From Chromohalobacter canadensis (GTDB lineage Bacteria > Pseudomonadota > Gammaproteobacteria > Pseudomonadales > Halomonadaceae): a stretch of DNA of 64,000 bases. Made by a program: the position numbers and the translations under genes. The notes below the pieces were generated by a model that saw nothing but the letters and a program-made list of their open reading frames with translations, was not told where the DNA came from and made no database searches. Below, piece by piece: positions 40,675-51,257 of this stretch (position 1 is its first letter; every line of letters starts with the position of its first letter). The stretch is taken from NCBI RefSeq assembly GCF_029544075.1, contig NZ_JAJQJH010000007.1, positions 1 to 64,000 on the forward strand, written 5' to 3'.

Positions 40675-41024
40675 ATGTCCTGCTCGAGCGTGATGATGCC
40701 CGGCTCGAAGTGCGCGACGAGCGTATTCTGAAAGTCGACGGCGAGGCAGATTTCGATAGTGCCGCCTCATTGGCGGCCAAGGGGCAGGAGTGGTTGCAAA
40801 GCTTGCCGCGCGATGCCGAGGTCGAGTTCGATCTGACCGGTGTTAGCTGTGCCAGCAGTGCCGTGCTCAGTGTCCTGCTTGAGTGGCTGCGTTGCGCGCA
40901 GTCACACGGCGTGCATATCGTGCATGTGGCGCTGTCGTCCCCCTTGGCGCGGTTGACGGCCATGGCGGGATTGGATCCCTTGCTTCCCAGTGATGAGACG
41001 CGGGCGTCTTCGGAAACGCCATGA
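40671..41024 (+). CDS. mlaB: STAS-domain protein MlaB
   Basis: Cytoplasmic STAS-domain subunit that binds MlaF and stabilises the transporter. Its 117 residues show the STAS fold with VEFDLTGVSCASSAVLSVLLEWLRCAQ. Last gene of mlaFEDCB, overlapping mlaC by four bases and followed by a terminator. Confidence 0.9.
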   Translation: MNVLLERDDARLEVRDERILKVDGEADFDSAASLAAKGQEWLQSLPRDAEVEFDLTGVSCASSAVLSVLLEWLRCAQSHGVHIVHVALSSPLARLTAMAGLDPLLPSDETRASSETP

Positions 41025-41062
41025 CAGCGCGGGGCGTCGTCTCCAGGAGTTCTGCGTGCAAG

Positions 41063-41091
41063 CGGGCGTCGCCAACGGCGCCCGTTTTCTT
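41063..41091 (+). terminator. Rho-independent terminator of the mla operon
   Basis: A nine-pair stem with one wobble (CGGGCGTCG / CGGCGCCCG, loop CCAA) is followed by TTTTCTT. It separates mlaB from ibaG, so ibaG-murA should have their own promoter in the next 85 bases. Confidence 0.8.
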
Positions 41092-41176
41092 TATCATGCC
41101 TGTTTGAAATCCCGACTCAATTACCGCACCCGTTCGTGTCACGCGCGCGGTGCCGTAGAACAGGAGCCAACGCCTT

Positions 41177-41431
41177 ATGCAACCCAGCGACGTCAAGGCC
41201 CTACTCGAATCGCGTATCGACGATTGCCAGTTTCATATTCAAGGTGAAGGCTGCAATTTCCAGGTGGTCGCCGTCGGCGACGTTTTTGAGGGGCTATCGC
41301 CGGTCAAACGTCAGCAGCTGATTTATTCAGCGTTGGCAGATGAAATCGCCAGTGGCGCCTTACATGCCATCAGTATCAAGACCTACACTCCGTCTCAATG
41401 GGAGCAAGCCCCTGAAAACGCGGGCGTCTAA
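41177..41431 (+). CDS. ibaG: BolA-family protein IbaG
   Basis: A small 84-residue BolA/YrbA protein that with monothiol glutaredoxins handles Fe-S clusters and affects acid and envelope stress. The BolA fold ends with LHAISIKTYTPSQWE. AGGAG lies about ten bases before the ATG. It is 12 bases ahead of murA, the conserved ibaG-murA pair. Confidence 0.93.
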   Translation: MQPSDVKALLESRIDDCQFHIQGEGCNFQVVAVGDVFEGLSPVKRQQLIYSALADEIASGALHAISIKTYTPSQWEQAPENAGV

Positions 41432-42706
<1,275 letters not shown>

Positions 42707-42724
42707 GCGGCGGTTTCATTCTCC

Positions 42725-42747
42725 CGTTCCGCCATGATGGCGGAACG
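42725..42747. other. Perfect hairpin between murA and hisG
   Basis: CGTTCCGCCA and TGGCGGAACG form a ten-pair stem with a three-base loop, 19 bases after the murA stop and 27 before hisG. There is no T tract, so it is a poor intrinsic terminator. It could stabilise or separate the two messages; this is inference. Confidence 0.6.
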
Positions 42748-42773
42748 CCAAGTTCAATAGACGTGCCAACATC

Positions 42774-43427
42774 ATGTCAAAGCAACTGATTCTGGCCCTG
42801 TCCAAAGGGCGTATATTGGAAGAAACGCTCCCGCTGTTGGCTGATGCGGGCGTAGAGCCGGCGGAAGATTTCGGCAAGAGCCGCAAGTTGCTGTTCGATA
42901 CCAACCTTCCCGATGTCAAATTGGTCGTGATTCGCGCCGTCGATGTGCCGACGTATGTGCAACTCGGAGCCGCCGATGTCGGCGTAGCGGGCAAGGATAC
43001 CTTGCTCGAGCACGGGGCCGAAGGGTTGTATGAGCCTCTGGATCTGGAAATATCGCGCTGTAAGTTGATGACGGCTGGTGTGGTCGGGGCGCAGCCGACC
43101 CATGCGCGGCGGCGGGTAGCCACCAAGTTCGTCAATGTGGCGCGTCGTTACTATGCGCGACAGGGAATCCAGGCTGAGGTGATCAAGCTCTACGGGGCCA
43201 TGGAGCTGGCGCCTTTGATGAATCTGGCCGATGAGATCGTCGATATCGTCGATACCGGTAACACCTTGCGTGCCAATGGCATGGAGCCGCGCGAATTGAT
43301 CGACGAGGTCAGTTCGCGGCTGGTAGTCAACAAGGCCTCGATGACCATGAAGCATGAGCGGCTCAAGCCGCTGATCGAGCGCTTGGGGCGCGCGGTCGAG
43401 TCGCGGCGCGGTGAGACGCAGGCGTAA
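42774..43427 (+). CDS. hisG: ATP phosphoribosyltransferase, short form
   Basis: Catalytic subunit for the first step of histidine synthesis (ATP + PRPP). At 217 residues it is the short HisG that lacks the regulatory C-terminal domain, so it should need HisZ as partner; hisZ is not in this window. Family blocks are [32 protein letters not shown] and the PRPP-site [16 protein letters not shown]. Followed 17 bases later by hisD. Confidence 0.97.
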   Translation: MSKQLILALSKGRILEETLPLLADAGVEPAEDFGKSRKLLFDTNLPDVKLVVIRAVDVPTYVQLGAADVGVAGKDTLLEHGAEGLYEPLDLEISRCKLMTAGVVGAQPTHARRRVATKFVNVARRYYARQGIQAEVIKLYGAMELAPLMNLADEIVDIVDTGNTLRANGMEPRELIDEVSSRLVVNKASMTMKHERLKPLIERLGRAVESRRGETQA

Positions 43428-43444
43428 GAATACGAGAGGGCGAG

Positions 43445-44761
43445 ATGACTGACAATGCCGTGAATGTGGCGCGTCTGAGCACCACACAAGACGATTTCGA
43501 TACACGTCTGACAGCGTTGCTGGCGTGGGAAGGTGTCTCCGACAAGCAGGTGGTCGAACGCGTCGAGGAGATCATCGATGCCGTGCGCTCGCGAGGCGAT
43601 GCCGCCGTGATCGAATACACCAATCGCCTGGATCGCATGCAGGCGCGTGACATGTGTGAGTTGACGCTGGATGCAGCACGGTTGCTCGAGGCCTACGAGG
43701 GCTTGCCGGATGCACAGCGTGAGGCACTGGCACATGCCGCCGAGCGCATTCGCCTTTACCACCAGCGTCAGAAGCCTGAATCCTGGCAGTACACCGAGGC
43801 CGATGGCAGTGTGCTGGGCCAGAAGGTCACGCCGCTAGACCGCGCGGGTATCTATGTGCCGGGCGGTAAGGCTGCGTATCCGTCCTCGGTACTGATGAAT
43901 GTCATTCCTGCGCATGTTGCCGGTGTGCGTGAAATCGTCATGGTGGTGCCGACGCCTGACGGGGTGCTCAATGACCTTGTTCTGGCGGCTGCGCACCTTG
44001 CGGGCGTCGATTATGTCTTCACCGTGGGAGGCGCCCAAGCCGTGGCGGCTCTCGCGTACGGTACCCAGAGCATCCCACGCGTGGACAAGGTGGTCGGGCC
44101 TGGCAATATCTACGTGGCCACGGCCAAGCGCGCGGTGTTCGGGCAGGTGGGAATCGACATGATCGCGGGGCCTTCCGAGATTCTGGTCGTGACCGATGGC
44201 GAGACGGACCCCGAGTGGCTGGCGATGGACCTGTTCTCGCAGGCCGAGCACGACGAGGATGCTCAGGCAATTCTCGTGGGCTGGGACGCAGCCCATCTCG
44301 ATGCGGTTCATGCCGCCATCGAGCGTTTGCTGCCGACCATGGAGCGCGAGGCGATCATCCGTGAGTCGTTGGCGTCACGTGGTGCCTTGATCCAATGCCG
44401 TGATCGTGATGAGGCGCTGACGATCATCAACCGCATTGCGCCCGAACACCTTGAACTATCGGTTGGCGACCCTGAGGCGATGGCAGAAGGTGTGCGTCAC
44501 GCCGGGGCTATCTTCATGGGGCGTTACACGGCGGAAGCGCTGGGCGATTACTGCGCCGGCCCCAACCACGTGTTGCCGACATCAGGTACTGCGCGTTTCT
44601 CCTCGCCCTTGGGCGTTTACGATTTTCAGAAACGCTCGTCGCTGATTCATTGCTCGCCGGAAGGCGCGGCCATTCTGGGGCGCACCGCCTCGGTGCTGGC
44701 GAGAGGGGAGTCGCTGACGGCGCATGCGCGTTCGGCGGAGAGTCGTCTCGGCGATACCTGA
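43445..44761 (+). CDS. hisD: Histidinol dehydrogenase
   Basis: Zn-dependent enzyme that oxidises histidinol to histidine in two NAD-linked steps. Typical motifs include [36 protein letters not shown] and [15 protein letters not shown]. Length 438. GAGGGCGAG precedes the ATG. In pseudomonads hisC follows; here the next gene is the convergent degS. Confidence 0.98.
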   Translation: MTDNAVNVARLSTTQDDFDTRLTALLAWEGVSDKQVVERVEEIIDAVRSRGDAAVIEYTNRLDRMQARDMCELTLDAARLLEAYEGLPDAQREALAHAAERIRLYHQRQKPESWQYTEADGSVLGQKVTPLDRAGIYVPGGKAAYPSSVLMNVIPAHVAGVREIVMVVPTPDGVLNDLVLAAAHLAGVDYVFTVGGAQAVAALAYGTQSIPRVDKVVGPGNIYVATAKRAVFGQVGIDMIAGPSEILVVTDGETDPEWLAMDLFSQAEHDEDAQAILVGWDAAHLDAVHAAIERLLPTMEREAIIRESLASRGALIQCRDRDEALTIINRIAPEHLELSVGDPEAMAEGVRHAGAIFMGRYTAEALGDYCAGPNHVLPTSGTARFSSPLGVYDFQKRSSLIHCSPEGAAILGRTASVLARGESLTAHARSAESRLGDT

Positions 44762-44793
44762 CGACGACGGGTGCCCTCTTGGTCAGCCTTCTC

Positions 44794-44821
44794 ATGCCCC
44801 ATCGGCGCGCCGGTGGGGCAT
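44794..44821. terminator. Hairpin between convergent hisD and degS
   Basis: ATGCCCCATCGG and CCGGTGGGGCAT pair over 12 positions (one wobble, loop CGCG) in the 72-base convergent gap. T tracts are weak on both strands, so it could act as a bidirectional terminator or transcript-end stabiliser. Confidence 0.55.
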
Positions 44822-44833
44822 GCTGCGTTTGGC

Positions 44834-46057
44834 TTACTGTGCCTCAGATCCTGACGCTTCGGGGCGTTCGCCTGCCGTCAGTGTAATCTCGCGTTTTTTT
44901 CCATCACGCACGATGGTAATGGGGAGCTGTGTGCCGGGAGAAATCTCGGCGATATCGGCCATGGCCTCGCGGGCATCGACGATAGGCTCGCCGTTGATGG
45001 ACATGAGCACGTCTCCCGGCTGCAGGCCGGCCTTGTCGCCTGGGCCGTCGGGTACGACACTGGCGATGACCACGCCTGTCAGGGTCTTGAGGCCGAATGA
45101 CGAGGCTAGATCGGGGGTCATCGCCTGAACATCGATACCCAGCCAGCCACGAATGACGCGGCCATGGGCGACAATCTGATCGAGTACTTGGTGAGCCAGG
45201 TTGGCGGGGATGGCGAACCCGATACCTTGTGAGCCCCCCGAGCGTGAGAAGATCGCAGTATTGATCCCCACGAGTGCACCCTCTGCATTGACCAGTGCCC
45301 CACCGGAGTTGCCGGGGTTGATGGCGGCATCAGTCTGGATGAAGTCTTCGTAAGCATTCAGGCCGAGATGGTTACGCCCCGTGGCACTGATGATGCCCAT
45401 GGTGACGGTTTGTCCGACTCCAAAGGGGTTGCCGATCGCGAGGCCGACATCGCCGATGGCGACTTGCTCGGAGTCACTGAGCTGGATGACGGGAAGATCT
45501 TCGCTGGGAATCTTGAGCACTGCCAGGTCGCTTTCGGGGTCGGTGCCCACGACCTTGGCAAGTGTCTCGCGGCCGTCGCGCAGGGCGACCTGAATCTCAT
45601 CGGCATCGCGTATGACATGATTGTTAGTCAGTACGTACCCTTCGGCGCTGACGATGACGCCCGAGCCCAGGCTAGAGAGCATGCGTTGACGTTGCGGCAT
45701 GTCCTTGCCGAAGAATTGCTGAAAAAAGGGGTCGGACATCAGCGGATGCTCGCTACGCTCGACCATACGCGACGAATAAATATTGACGACGGCGGGGGCT
45801 GCCTTGTTCACGGCACTGGCATAGCTCGCAGGACCTTGAGACCTGTGCAGTGGGGCGGCCTCGACGACCTCCGGTGCGCGCTCGGCTGTATCCGTGCGTT
45901 CGGCGATGGCGCGCACGGCGCTGGTATCGGGCACTGGCGTGGTGGCATCGTCGACGCTGCGCTCGCCCATCAGTTGGGGGAAAGCATTGAGCAGCACGAT
46001 GGCGAGCAGGATGCCACTGATGATGGGCCAGACGAGCGACATCAGTGAACGACGCAT
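44834..46057 (-). CDS. degS: Envelope-stress trypsin-like protease of the DegS/AlgW type
   Basis: A membrane-anchored periplasmic HtrA protease that senses misfolded outer-membrane proteins and starts cleavage of the anti-sigma factor of RpoE/AlgU. An N-terminal transmembrane anchor (about residues 8-24) is followed by a trypsin fold with triad His147 (TNNHV), Asp177 (DPESDLAV), Ser251 (GNSGGA). There is one PDZ domain (about 285-385), which separates it from two-PDZ DegP. AAGGAA lies upstream of the ATG. Length 407. In pseudomonads this locus is algW. Confidence 0.93.
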   Translation of the reverse strand: MRRSLMSLVWPIISGILLAIVLLNAFPQLMGERSVDDATTPVPDTSAVRAIAERTDTAERAPEVVEAAPLHRSQGPASYASAVNKAAPAVVNIYSSRMVERSEHPLMSDPFFQQFFGKDMPQRQRMLSSLGSGVIVSAEGYVLTNNHVIRDADEIQVALRDGRETLAKVVGTDPESDLAVLKIPSEDLPVIQLSDSEQVAIGDVGLAIGNPFGVGQTVTMGIISATGRNHLGLNAYEDFIQTDAAINPGNSGGALVNAEGALVGINTAIFSRSGGSQGIGFAIPANLAHQVLDQIVAHGRVIRGWLGIDVQAMTPDLASSFGLKTLTGVVIASVVPDGPGDKAGLQPGDVLMSINGEPIVDAREAMADIAEISPGTQLPITIVRDGKKREITLTAGERPEASGSEAQ

Positions 46058-46159
46058 GTACGGTTCCTTGTCGGCGAGCGGGTAGTCGCTGCCCGGTGGG
46101 GCAGCCGTTACAATGGCGCCGAGTGTAACATTGCTTCCCTAAGCTGTCTGGAGCCGCCC

Positions 46160-46918
46160 ATGAGTGCTCGACAAGAATTGGTCGCCGCGATTGAGTCCGA
46201 ATTGCAGTGCGGCGACTTCAAGGACTACACCCTCAACGGCCTGCAAGTGGAAGGGCGTGACACGGTGGTGCGCGTGATGAGTGGCGTCACCGCCAACCAA
46301 GCATTGCTCGATGAAGCTGTGGCTTGGAAAGCGGACCTGGTGCTCGTCCATCATGGTTATTTTTGGAAGAACGAACCGGTAGCGGTCACAGGGATGAAGC
46401 GCCGCCGCCTGGCCACGTTGATGAAGCATGATATCAACCTGTTGGCGTACCACCTGCCGCTTGATGCGCATGCGACGTTAGGCAATAACGTGCAGCTCGC
46501 CAAGCGGCTCGACCTCACGCCGTCAGGCTGTCTCGACGGTGCGCTCGGGCGGGGCCTCTTGTGGCATGGAAATATATCATCGTCGATGGATCATGCCGCA
46601 TTTGCGGCGCATGTCGAGCGACAATTGGGGCGTGAGCCCTTGGTCATAGCGGGACACGCGCGGCCGATCAAACGTGTTGCGTGGTGCACGGGCGGAGCAC
46701 AAGATATGTTGCCGCTGGCGGCCGAGGCGGGTGTCGATGCCTTCATTTCGGGAGAAATTTCCGAGCGCACCACGCATATGGCGCGGGAAATGGGCGTGAC
46801 CTATGTGGCGGCCGGCCATCACGCCACCGAGCGTGATGGCGTCAGTGCCCTGGGGGATTGGCTGGCGTCACGTTTCGACATAACGCATCGTTTCGTGGAT
46901 ATCGACAACCCCGCCTGA
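46160..46918 (+). CDS. Nif3-like dinuclear metal-center protein (YbgI family)
   Basis: A 252-residue Nif3/YbgI family protein, a toroidal hexamer with a two-metal site; reported GTP cyclohydrolase-like activity in some members, otherwise unknown role. Metal-ligand motifs are VLVHHGYFW, the LLAYHLPLDAH block and the C-terminal AAGHHATERDGV. It is divergent from degS and convergent to yhcB. Confidence 0.92.
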   Translation: MSARQELVAAIESELQCGDFKDYTLNGLQVEGRDTVVRVMSGVTANQALLDEAVAWKADLVLVHHGYFWKNEPVAVTGMKRRRLATLMKHDINLLAYHLPLDAHATLGNNVQLAKRLDLTPSGCLDGALGRGLLWHGNISSSMDHAAFAAHVERQLGREPLVIAGHARPIKRVAWCTGGAQDMLPLAAEAGVDAFISGEISERTTHMAREMGVTYVAAGHHATERDGVSALGDWLASRFDITHRFVDIDNPA

Positions 46919-46935
46919 ACGGTTCCGAGACAAGA

Positions 46936-46967
46936 AGGCGCCGAGCCGTTTAAAACGGCCGGCGCCT
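46936..46967. terminator. Long hairpin between convergent Nif3-like gene and yhcB
   Basis: AGGCGCC/GGCGCCT outer stem with CCGTT/AACGG inner stem (internal loop between them), 17 bases after the Nif3-like stop. No long T tract follows on either strand; terminator assignment is moderate. Confidence 0.5.
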
Positions 46968-47022
46968 AGGTGTTGTGGAAAGCGTGAGGGGCGTCCAAGA
47001 AGGTTGCCTGGCAGTTCTAATC

Positions 47023-47481
47023 TCAGTAGCGCGGCGGCGTTGTCTCTTCTTCGGTGACGCGCTGCTTGCGTGGCGCGAGGCCATAGTCTTCCGCGAGCGT
47101 GCCCTGAGTGCCCTCAGCGTAGTCGCGTGGCATCTGGGGTGGTCCGGCGTCTTCTTCTTGCGTCTCACCCTCCTGGTGCGGGTGCAAGCGACGCTTGAGC
47201 TGCAGGTCGTCGACGAGACGGTCGGCGCCTTGAGATAATTGCTGCTCAAGCTCATGGCTCTGACGCTGGATGCTGGCGACCAAGTCGGTTGCCTTAGCGA
47301 AATGGTCGTTCAGTGCATCCTTTACTTGGCTGAGTTCCAGCTCTGCCTCTGCCAGGCGTTGACGAACCTTCTGGTTGCGGGCCACGTTGGCGTTCAGCAG
47401 ATGGTAGCCGAGGGCACCGATGCCAATGCCTGCCAGAAAGCACGCGATGGCCAGGATCCAGTCGATGTTGCTCTCGTTCAC
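47023..47481 (-). CDS. YhcB/ZapG family inner-membrane protein (DUF1043)
   Basis: A 152-residue protein of the YhcB (ZapG) family, linked in E. coli to cell-envelope growth and division. One N-terminal transmembrane helix (about 5-25, ILAIACFLAGIGIGALGYHLL) is followed by a long coiled coil (about 32-85) and a disordered charged tail. The GTG start giving MNESNIDW is preferred because AAGGAG lies seven bases upstream. Divergent from zapE. Confidence 0.88.
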   Translation of the reverse strand: MNESNIDWILAIACFLAGIGIGALGYHLLNANVARNQKVRQRLAEAELELSQVKDALNDHFAKATDLVASIQRQSHELEQQLSQGADRLVDDLQLKRRLHPHQEGETQEEDAGPPQMPRDYAEGTQGTLAEDYGLAPRKQRVTEEETTPPRY

Positions 47482-47663
47482 AATGCTCTCCTTGATCGTC
47501 ACGGGGCATGCGGTTGCGATGCGATGGCATACCAGGCACGGCTATTATATCGGTGTCTTGGCGCAGCGGGTCAAACCCGACATGCCGCGCGTGTCCATGC
47601 AAGTGTCGTGATGACGCGTATAATGGCAGCTTTCATCGTTCAGCCGAGGTGTGTTTCGCCCCC

Positions 47664-48839
47664 ATGAGTGCCACCATGCCGCCGTCCGTGGACGCACGTA
47701 CGCCCCTGGAAAAGTATCGCCAGGATTTGAAGCGCGACGATTTCGAGTACGATCCCGATCAGGAAGAGGCCGTTAAACACTTGCAGCGGCTCTATAACGA
47801 GTTGGTAAACGCGCCACGCCAATCGTCGAGCGCACCATCGGCAAGTGATGATGGCCTCAAGCCCAAGGTTGCCAAGCTATTCGGCAAGAAGTCCGCACCT
47901 TCTCCCTTTGAAGCGCCGCCGGCGATTCTGGGTCTGTATTTCTGGGGAGGCGTGGGGCGTGGCAAGACGTACTTGGTGGATACGTTCTACGAGACCTTGC
48001 CGTTTGCCGATAAGATGCGCACGCATTTCCACCGCTTCATGCAACGTGTGCATAATGAGCTGACGCATTACAAGGGGGAGAGGAACCCGCTGACGTTAAT
48101 TGCGGCCAAGTTCGCCGCCGAAGCCAGGGTGATCTGCCTTGATGAGTTCTTCGTCAAAGACATTACCGATGCGATGATTCTCGCCAATCTGCTTGAGGCG
48201 TTGTTTGCGCAGGGGGTGGTGTTGGTCACGACTTCCAATATCGTGCCCGACGATCTCTACAAGAATGGTCTGCAGCGTGCGCGTTTCATCCCTGCTATCG
48301 ACTTGCTCAAGCGTCACTGCGAAGTGGTCAATGTCGACTCGGGAATCGATTATCGTTTGAGGGCGCTAGAACAAGTGAAGATCTTCTATCATCCATGGGG
48401 CGAGGCCGCCGACAGCGCACTGGGAGAAAGCTTCCATGCCATTGCCGGCGCCGAAGGCGAGAGGGATGCCGAGATCGACGTTAACCATCGTGTCCTGCAG
48501 CCTCGTCGTTTGCATGAGGATGTCGTATGGTTCGAGTTCGAGACGCTATGCGATGGTCCGCGGAGCCAGAACGACTACATCGAGTTGTCCCGCGAGTTTC
48601 ATACGGTTCTCGTATCCAACGTGCCCCAGATGAGCGGGGCGACGGAAGATCTGGCGCGGCGATTCATCAACCTGGTCGACGAGTTCTATGATCGTGGGGT
48701 CAAGCTGCTGCTGTCCGCCGAGGTTGCCATTGAGTCGCTTTACACGCATGGCCAGTTAGAATTCGAGTTCGAGCGGACACTGTCTCGCTTGCAGGAAATG
48801 CAATCCAAGGAATATCTGGCGTTGCCGCACAAACCGTGA
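47664..48839 (+). CDS. zapE: Cell division protein ZapE (AFG1-like ATPase)
   Basis: An AFG1-like ATPase associated with FtsZ rings under low oxygen or heat in E. coli. Walker A is GGVGRGKT, within GLYFWGGVGRGKTYLVDTFY; RVICLDEFFVKDITDAM is Walker B. The ATG yields 391 residues; a Met four codons in is also possible and the ribosome site is weak for both. It lies between yhcB (divergent) and rplM. Confidence 0.94.
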   Translation: MSATMPPSVDARTPLEKYRQDLKRDDFEYDPDQEEAVKHLQRLYNELVNAPRQSSSAPSASDDGLKPKVAKLFGKKSAPSPFEAPPAILGLYFWGGVGRGKTYLVDTFYETLPFADKMRTHFHRFMQRVHNELTHYKGERNPLTLIAAKFAAEARVICLDEFFVKDITDAMILANLLEALFAQGVVLVTTSNIVPDDLYKNGLQRARFIPAIDLLKRHCEVVNVDSGIDYRLRALEQVKIFYHPWGEAADSALGESFHAIAGAEGERDAEIDVNHRVLQPRRLHEDVVWFEFETLCDGPRSQNDYIELSREFHTVLVSNVPQMSGATEDLARRFINLVDEFYDRGVKLLLSAEVAIESLYTHGQLEFEFERTLSRLQEMQSKEYLALPHKP

Positions 48840-48866
48840 GGGCTGCTGCAAAGCGTAAATCGGGCT

Positions 48867-48894
48867 TTGTGGCCGGAGAAACGTCATGTACAAT
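48867..48894 (+). promoter_or_regulatory. Promoter candidate for rplM-rpsI with a GC-rich discriminator
   Basis: TTGTGG is followed after 16 bases by TACAAT (five of six), then GCGCGC, a discriminator typical of stringently controlled promoters. Starting near 48901, the leader would be about 109 bases, long enough for the L13 autogenous regulatory structure known in E. coli; I could not verify the fold by eye. Confidence 0.6.
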
Positions 48895-49009
48895 GCGCGC
48901 TCGCTCTAACGTTGTCCGTCTTGCGGGGCGCGGCAACCAAGAAAAATAGGGATTGGCTGATCACGCCCTTATACGCGTGACGTCCACACAAGCAATTGGT
49001 GATTCACCC

Positions 49010-49438
49010 ATGAAGACGTTCAGTGCTAAGCCACAGTCCGTCACACGCGACTGGTATGTCGTCGATGCGACTGACAAGACGCTCGGCCGCCTGGCCACCG
49101 AGATCGCTCGCCGTTTGCGCGGCAAGCACAAGCCGGAATACACGCCGCACGTCGACACTGGCGATTACATCGTCGTCGTCAATGCCGAAAAAGTGCGTGT
49201 CACTGGCAATAAGGCGCAAGCCAAGAATTATTACCGTCATACCGGATATCCGGGCGGTCTGCGCTCCATGTCCTTCGAGAAATTGATCGACCATGCGCCT
49301 GAGCGCGTTATCGAATCTGCGGTCAAGGGCATGCTGCCGAAGGGGCCATTGGGCCGCGCCATGTACTCCAAGCTCAAGGTGTATGCTGGTGCCGAGCATC
49401 CGCATGCCGCGCAGCAGCCGCTTGAACTGAACCTTTAA
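49010..49438 (+). CDS. rplM: 50S ribosomal protein L13
   Basis: Primary-binding protein of the large subunit. Starting at MKTFSAKPQ gives the standard 142 residues; the frame is open 19 codons upstream. The motifs [25 protein letters not shown] and [21 protein letters not shown] are conserved. Co-transcribed with rpsI, 13 bases away. Confidence 0.99.
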   Translation: MKTFSAKPQSVTRDWYVVDATDKTLGRLATEIARRLRGKHKPEYTPHVDTGDYIVVVNAEKVRVTGNKAQAKNYYRHTGYPGGLRSMSFEKLIDHAPERVIESAVKGMLPKGPLGRAMYSKLKVYAGAEHPHAAQQPLELNL

Positions 49439-49451
49439 GGGATTCTTCGCC

Positions 49452-49841
49452 ATGACACAGCAGTATTACGGTACCGGGCGCCGCAAGACTTCCACAGCTC
49501 GGGTGTTTTTGAAGCCGGGCACTGGCAAAATCGCCGTCAACAACCGTGACTTGCACGACTATTTCGGTCGTGTCACCGGTGAGATGGTCGTTCGTCAGCC
49601 GTTCGAGTTGACTGAAACCACTGGCCAGTTCGACGTCTATGTCACCGTGAGCGGTGGCGGCGGCTCTGCGCAGGCGGGTGCGATCCGCCACGGCATTACG
49701 CGTGCCTTGCTCGCCTACAACGAAGACTTCCGTCGTCCGCTGCGTGATGCAGGCTACGTGACGCGTGACGCCCGCCAGGTCGAACGTAAGAAGATCGGTC
49801 TGCGCAAGGCGCGTCGTCGTCCGCAGTTCTCCAAGCGTTAA
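49452..49841 (+). CDS. rpsI: 30S ribosomal protein S9
   Basis: Small-subunit protein whose C-terminal tail contacts P-site tRNA. Length 129; starts [14 protein letters not shown] and ends in the invariant basic tail [17 protein letters not shown]. Followed by a strong terminator. In pseudomonads petABC follows; here it does not. Confidence 0.99.
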   Translation: MTQQYYGTGRRKTSTARVFLKPGTGKIAVNNRDLHDYFGRVTGEMVVRQPFELTETTGQFDVYVTVSGGGGSAQAGAIRHGITRALLAYNEDFRRPLRDAGYVTRDARQVERKKIGLRKARRRPQFSKR

Positions 49842-49877
49842 GACGCGGCGCTTCGCACCCATCGGTGCGCGCTACGC

Positions 49878-49908
49878 AAAGGCCCGGACCTGTCGTCCGG
49901 GCCTTTTT
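49878..49908 (+). terminator. Strong Rho-independent terminator of rplM-rpsI
   Basis: AAAGGCCCGGAC and GTCCGGGCCTTT form a 12-pair stem with a five-base loop, ending in TTTTT. It lies 37 bases after rpsI. Confidence 0.95.
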
Positions 49909-50051
49909 GCGTGACGCACACGATAGGGGTGCTTGTCTGGGGGTATGAGCTTATCTACCTTCCTGGCACGCTTTGAGTGGCGGTGGGTGGCATTCGTGCC
50001 CCCCTGTTAACGTGTTATCATCTGGGTTCGAACTGAAGCGAGGAATGTTTC

Positions 50052-50678
50052 ATGGGTGTAGTGGCCAAGCGGTCGTCAATGACCTTTTACTCTGGCAGCG
50101 ATGACCATTATAGCCATCGCGTACGTATCGTGTTGGCGGAAAAGGGGGTGGCCGTCGATGTCATTGAGGTCAACGATGACAATCGCCCTGACGAGCTTGC
50201 CGATCTCAACCCGTACAACAGCGTGCCTACCCTGTTGGATCGTGATCTGGTGCTTTATGAGTCCAAGGTCATGATGGAATACCTGGACGAGCGTTTTCCG
50301 CATCCGCCGCTGTTGCCGGTCTATCCCGTGGCGCGTGCGCAGAGTCGTTTGTGGATGCATCGCATCGAACGCGAATGGTGCCCGTTGGTCGAAACGATTC
50401 AGCAGGGCAGCAAGAAAGATGCGGAGAAGGCACGCAAGGAGCTGCGCGAAAGCATCACAGGGATTTCACCGATCTTTGAAGATATGCCGTTCTTCATGAG
50501 CGACGAGTTTTCGCTGGTGGATTGCTGCATCGCACCGATTCTCTGGCGGCTACCGTCGCTGGGCGTTGAGTTGCCGGAAAAGCAAGTCCAGCCGCTGATG
50601 AGCTACATGGAGCGCCTCTTCAGTCGTGATGCCTTCAAGGCTTCCCTGCTGGAGGCAGAGAAGGAAATGCGCACTTAG
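50052..50678 (+). CDS. sspA: Stringent starvation protein A
   Basis: GST-fold RNA polymerase-associated protein that affects stationary-phase and phage-lytic transcription. The GST-N domain ([22 protein letters not shown]) and the GST-C helical domain are complete; there is no catalytic GST tyrosine requirement. GAGGA precedes the ATG by eight bases. A TATCAT at 50016-50021 may be the -10, but no good -35 was found. Followed 65 bases later by sspB. Confidence 0.95.
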   Translation: MGVVAKRSSMTFYSGSDDHYSHRVRIVLAEKGVAVDVIEVNDDNRPDELADLNPYNSVPTLLDRDLVLYESKVMMEYLDERFPHPPLLPVYPVARAQSRLWMHRIEREWCPLVETIQQGSKKDAEKARKELRESITGISPIFEDMPFFMSDEFSLVDCCIAPILWRLPSLGVELPEKQVQPLMSYMERLFSRDAFKASLLEAEKEMRT

Positions 50679-50743
50679 CGTTGTCACGCATGAGTGCGCA
50701 GCGCTAATGAATCGTCGCCGCGAACCGAAAGAGGAAGTTGTCT

Positions 50744-51229
50744 ATGCTTTCCAGTCGCCCTTACTTGGCCCGCGCACTCTATGAGTGGTTGCTGGACAAC
50801 GGACATACGCCGTATATCGTTGTTGATGCCGAGCGTGAAGGTGTGAATGTACCTCGTCAGTCTGTGCAAAACGGACAAATTGTCCTCAATATTGCGCCTT
50901 CCGCAGTACGTGATTTGTATATCGAGAATGCCGCCGTGACCTTCGGAGCGCGCTTTTCCGGGCAGCCGATGGAGGTCATCGTGCCCATGGAGGCATTGAT
51001 CGCGCTTTACGCGCGTGAGAATGGGGTCGGCATGGTCTTTGGGCATGAGCCGGTTATGCCGGAAGCCGAAACGAGCAAGGGTAACGACACCCAGTCGGAA
51101 GGCGATGACGATCGCCCCGCGCTGGAAAGCGTCGAGACGCAGGACGATGAAGAAGCTAGTGGAACCGAGAGTGAAAGTGACGACGCCCCGCGTACCAAGG
51201 GGCGTCCATCACTACGTGTCGTGAAGTGA
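50744..51229 (+). CDS. sspB: ClpXP adaptor / stringent starvation protein B
   Basis: Adaptor that tethers ssrA-tagged proteins to ClpXP. The substrate-binding domain (about residues 5-105) contains PYLARALYEWLLDNGHTPY and the IVPMEALIALYARENG stretch. A long acidic disordered tail (about 110-150) ends in RPSLRVVK, the ClpX-binding XB motif. The ATG is supported by AGAGGA eight bases upstream. Length 161. Confidence 0.95.
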   Translation: MLSSRPYLARALYEWLLDNGHTPYIVVDAEREGVNVPRQSVQNGQIVLNIAPSAVRDLYIENAAVTFGARFSGQPMEVIVPMEALIALYARENGVGMVFGHEPVMPEAETSKGNDTQSEGDDDRPALESVETQDDEEASGTESESDDAPRTKGRPSLRVVK

Positions 51230-51257
51230 AAGCAGGATCTTTGCCCCTGCTAGATGC

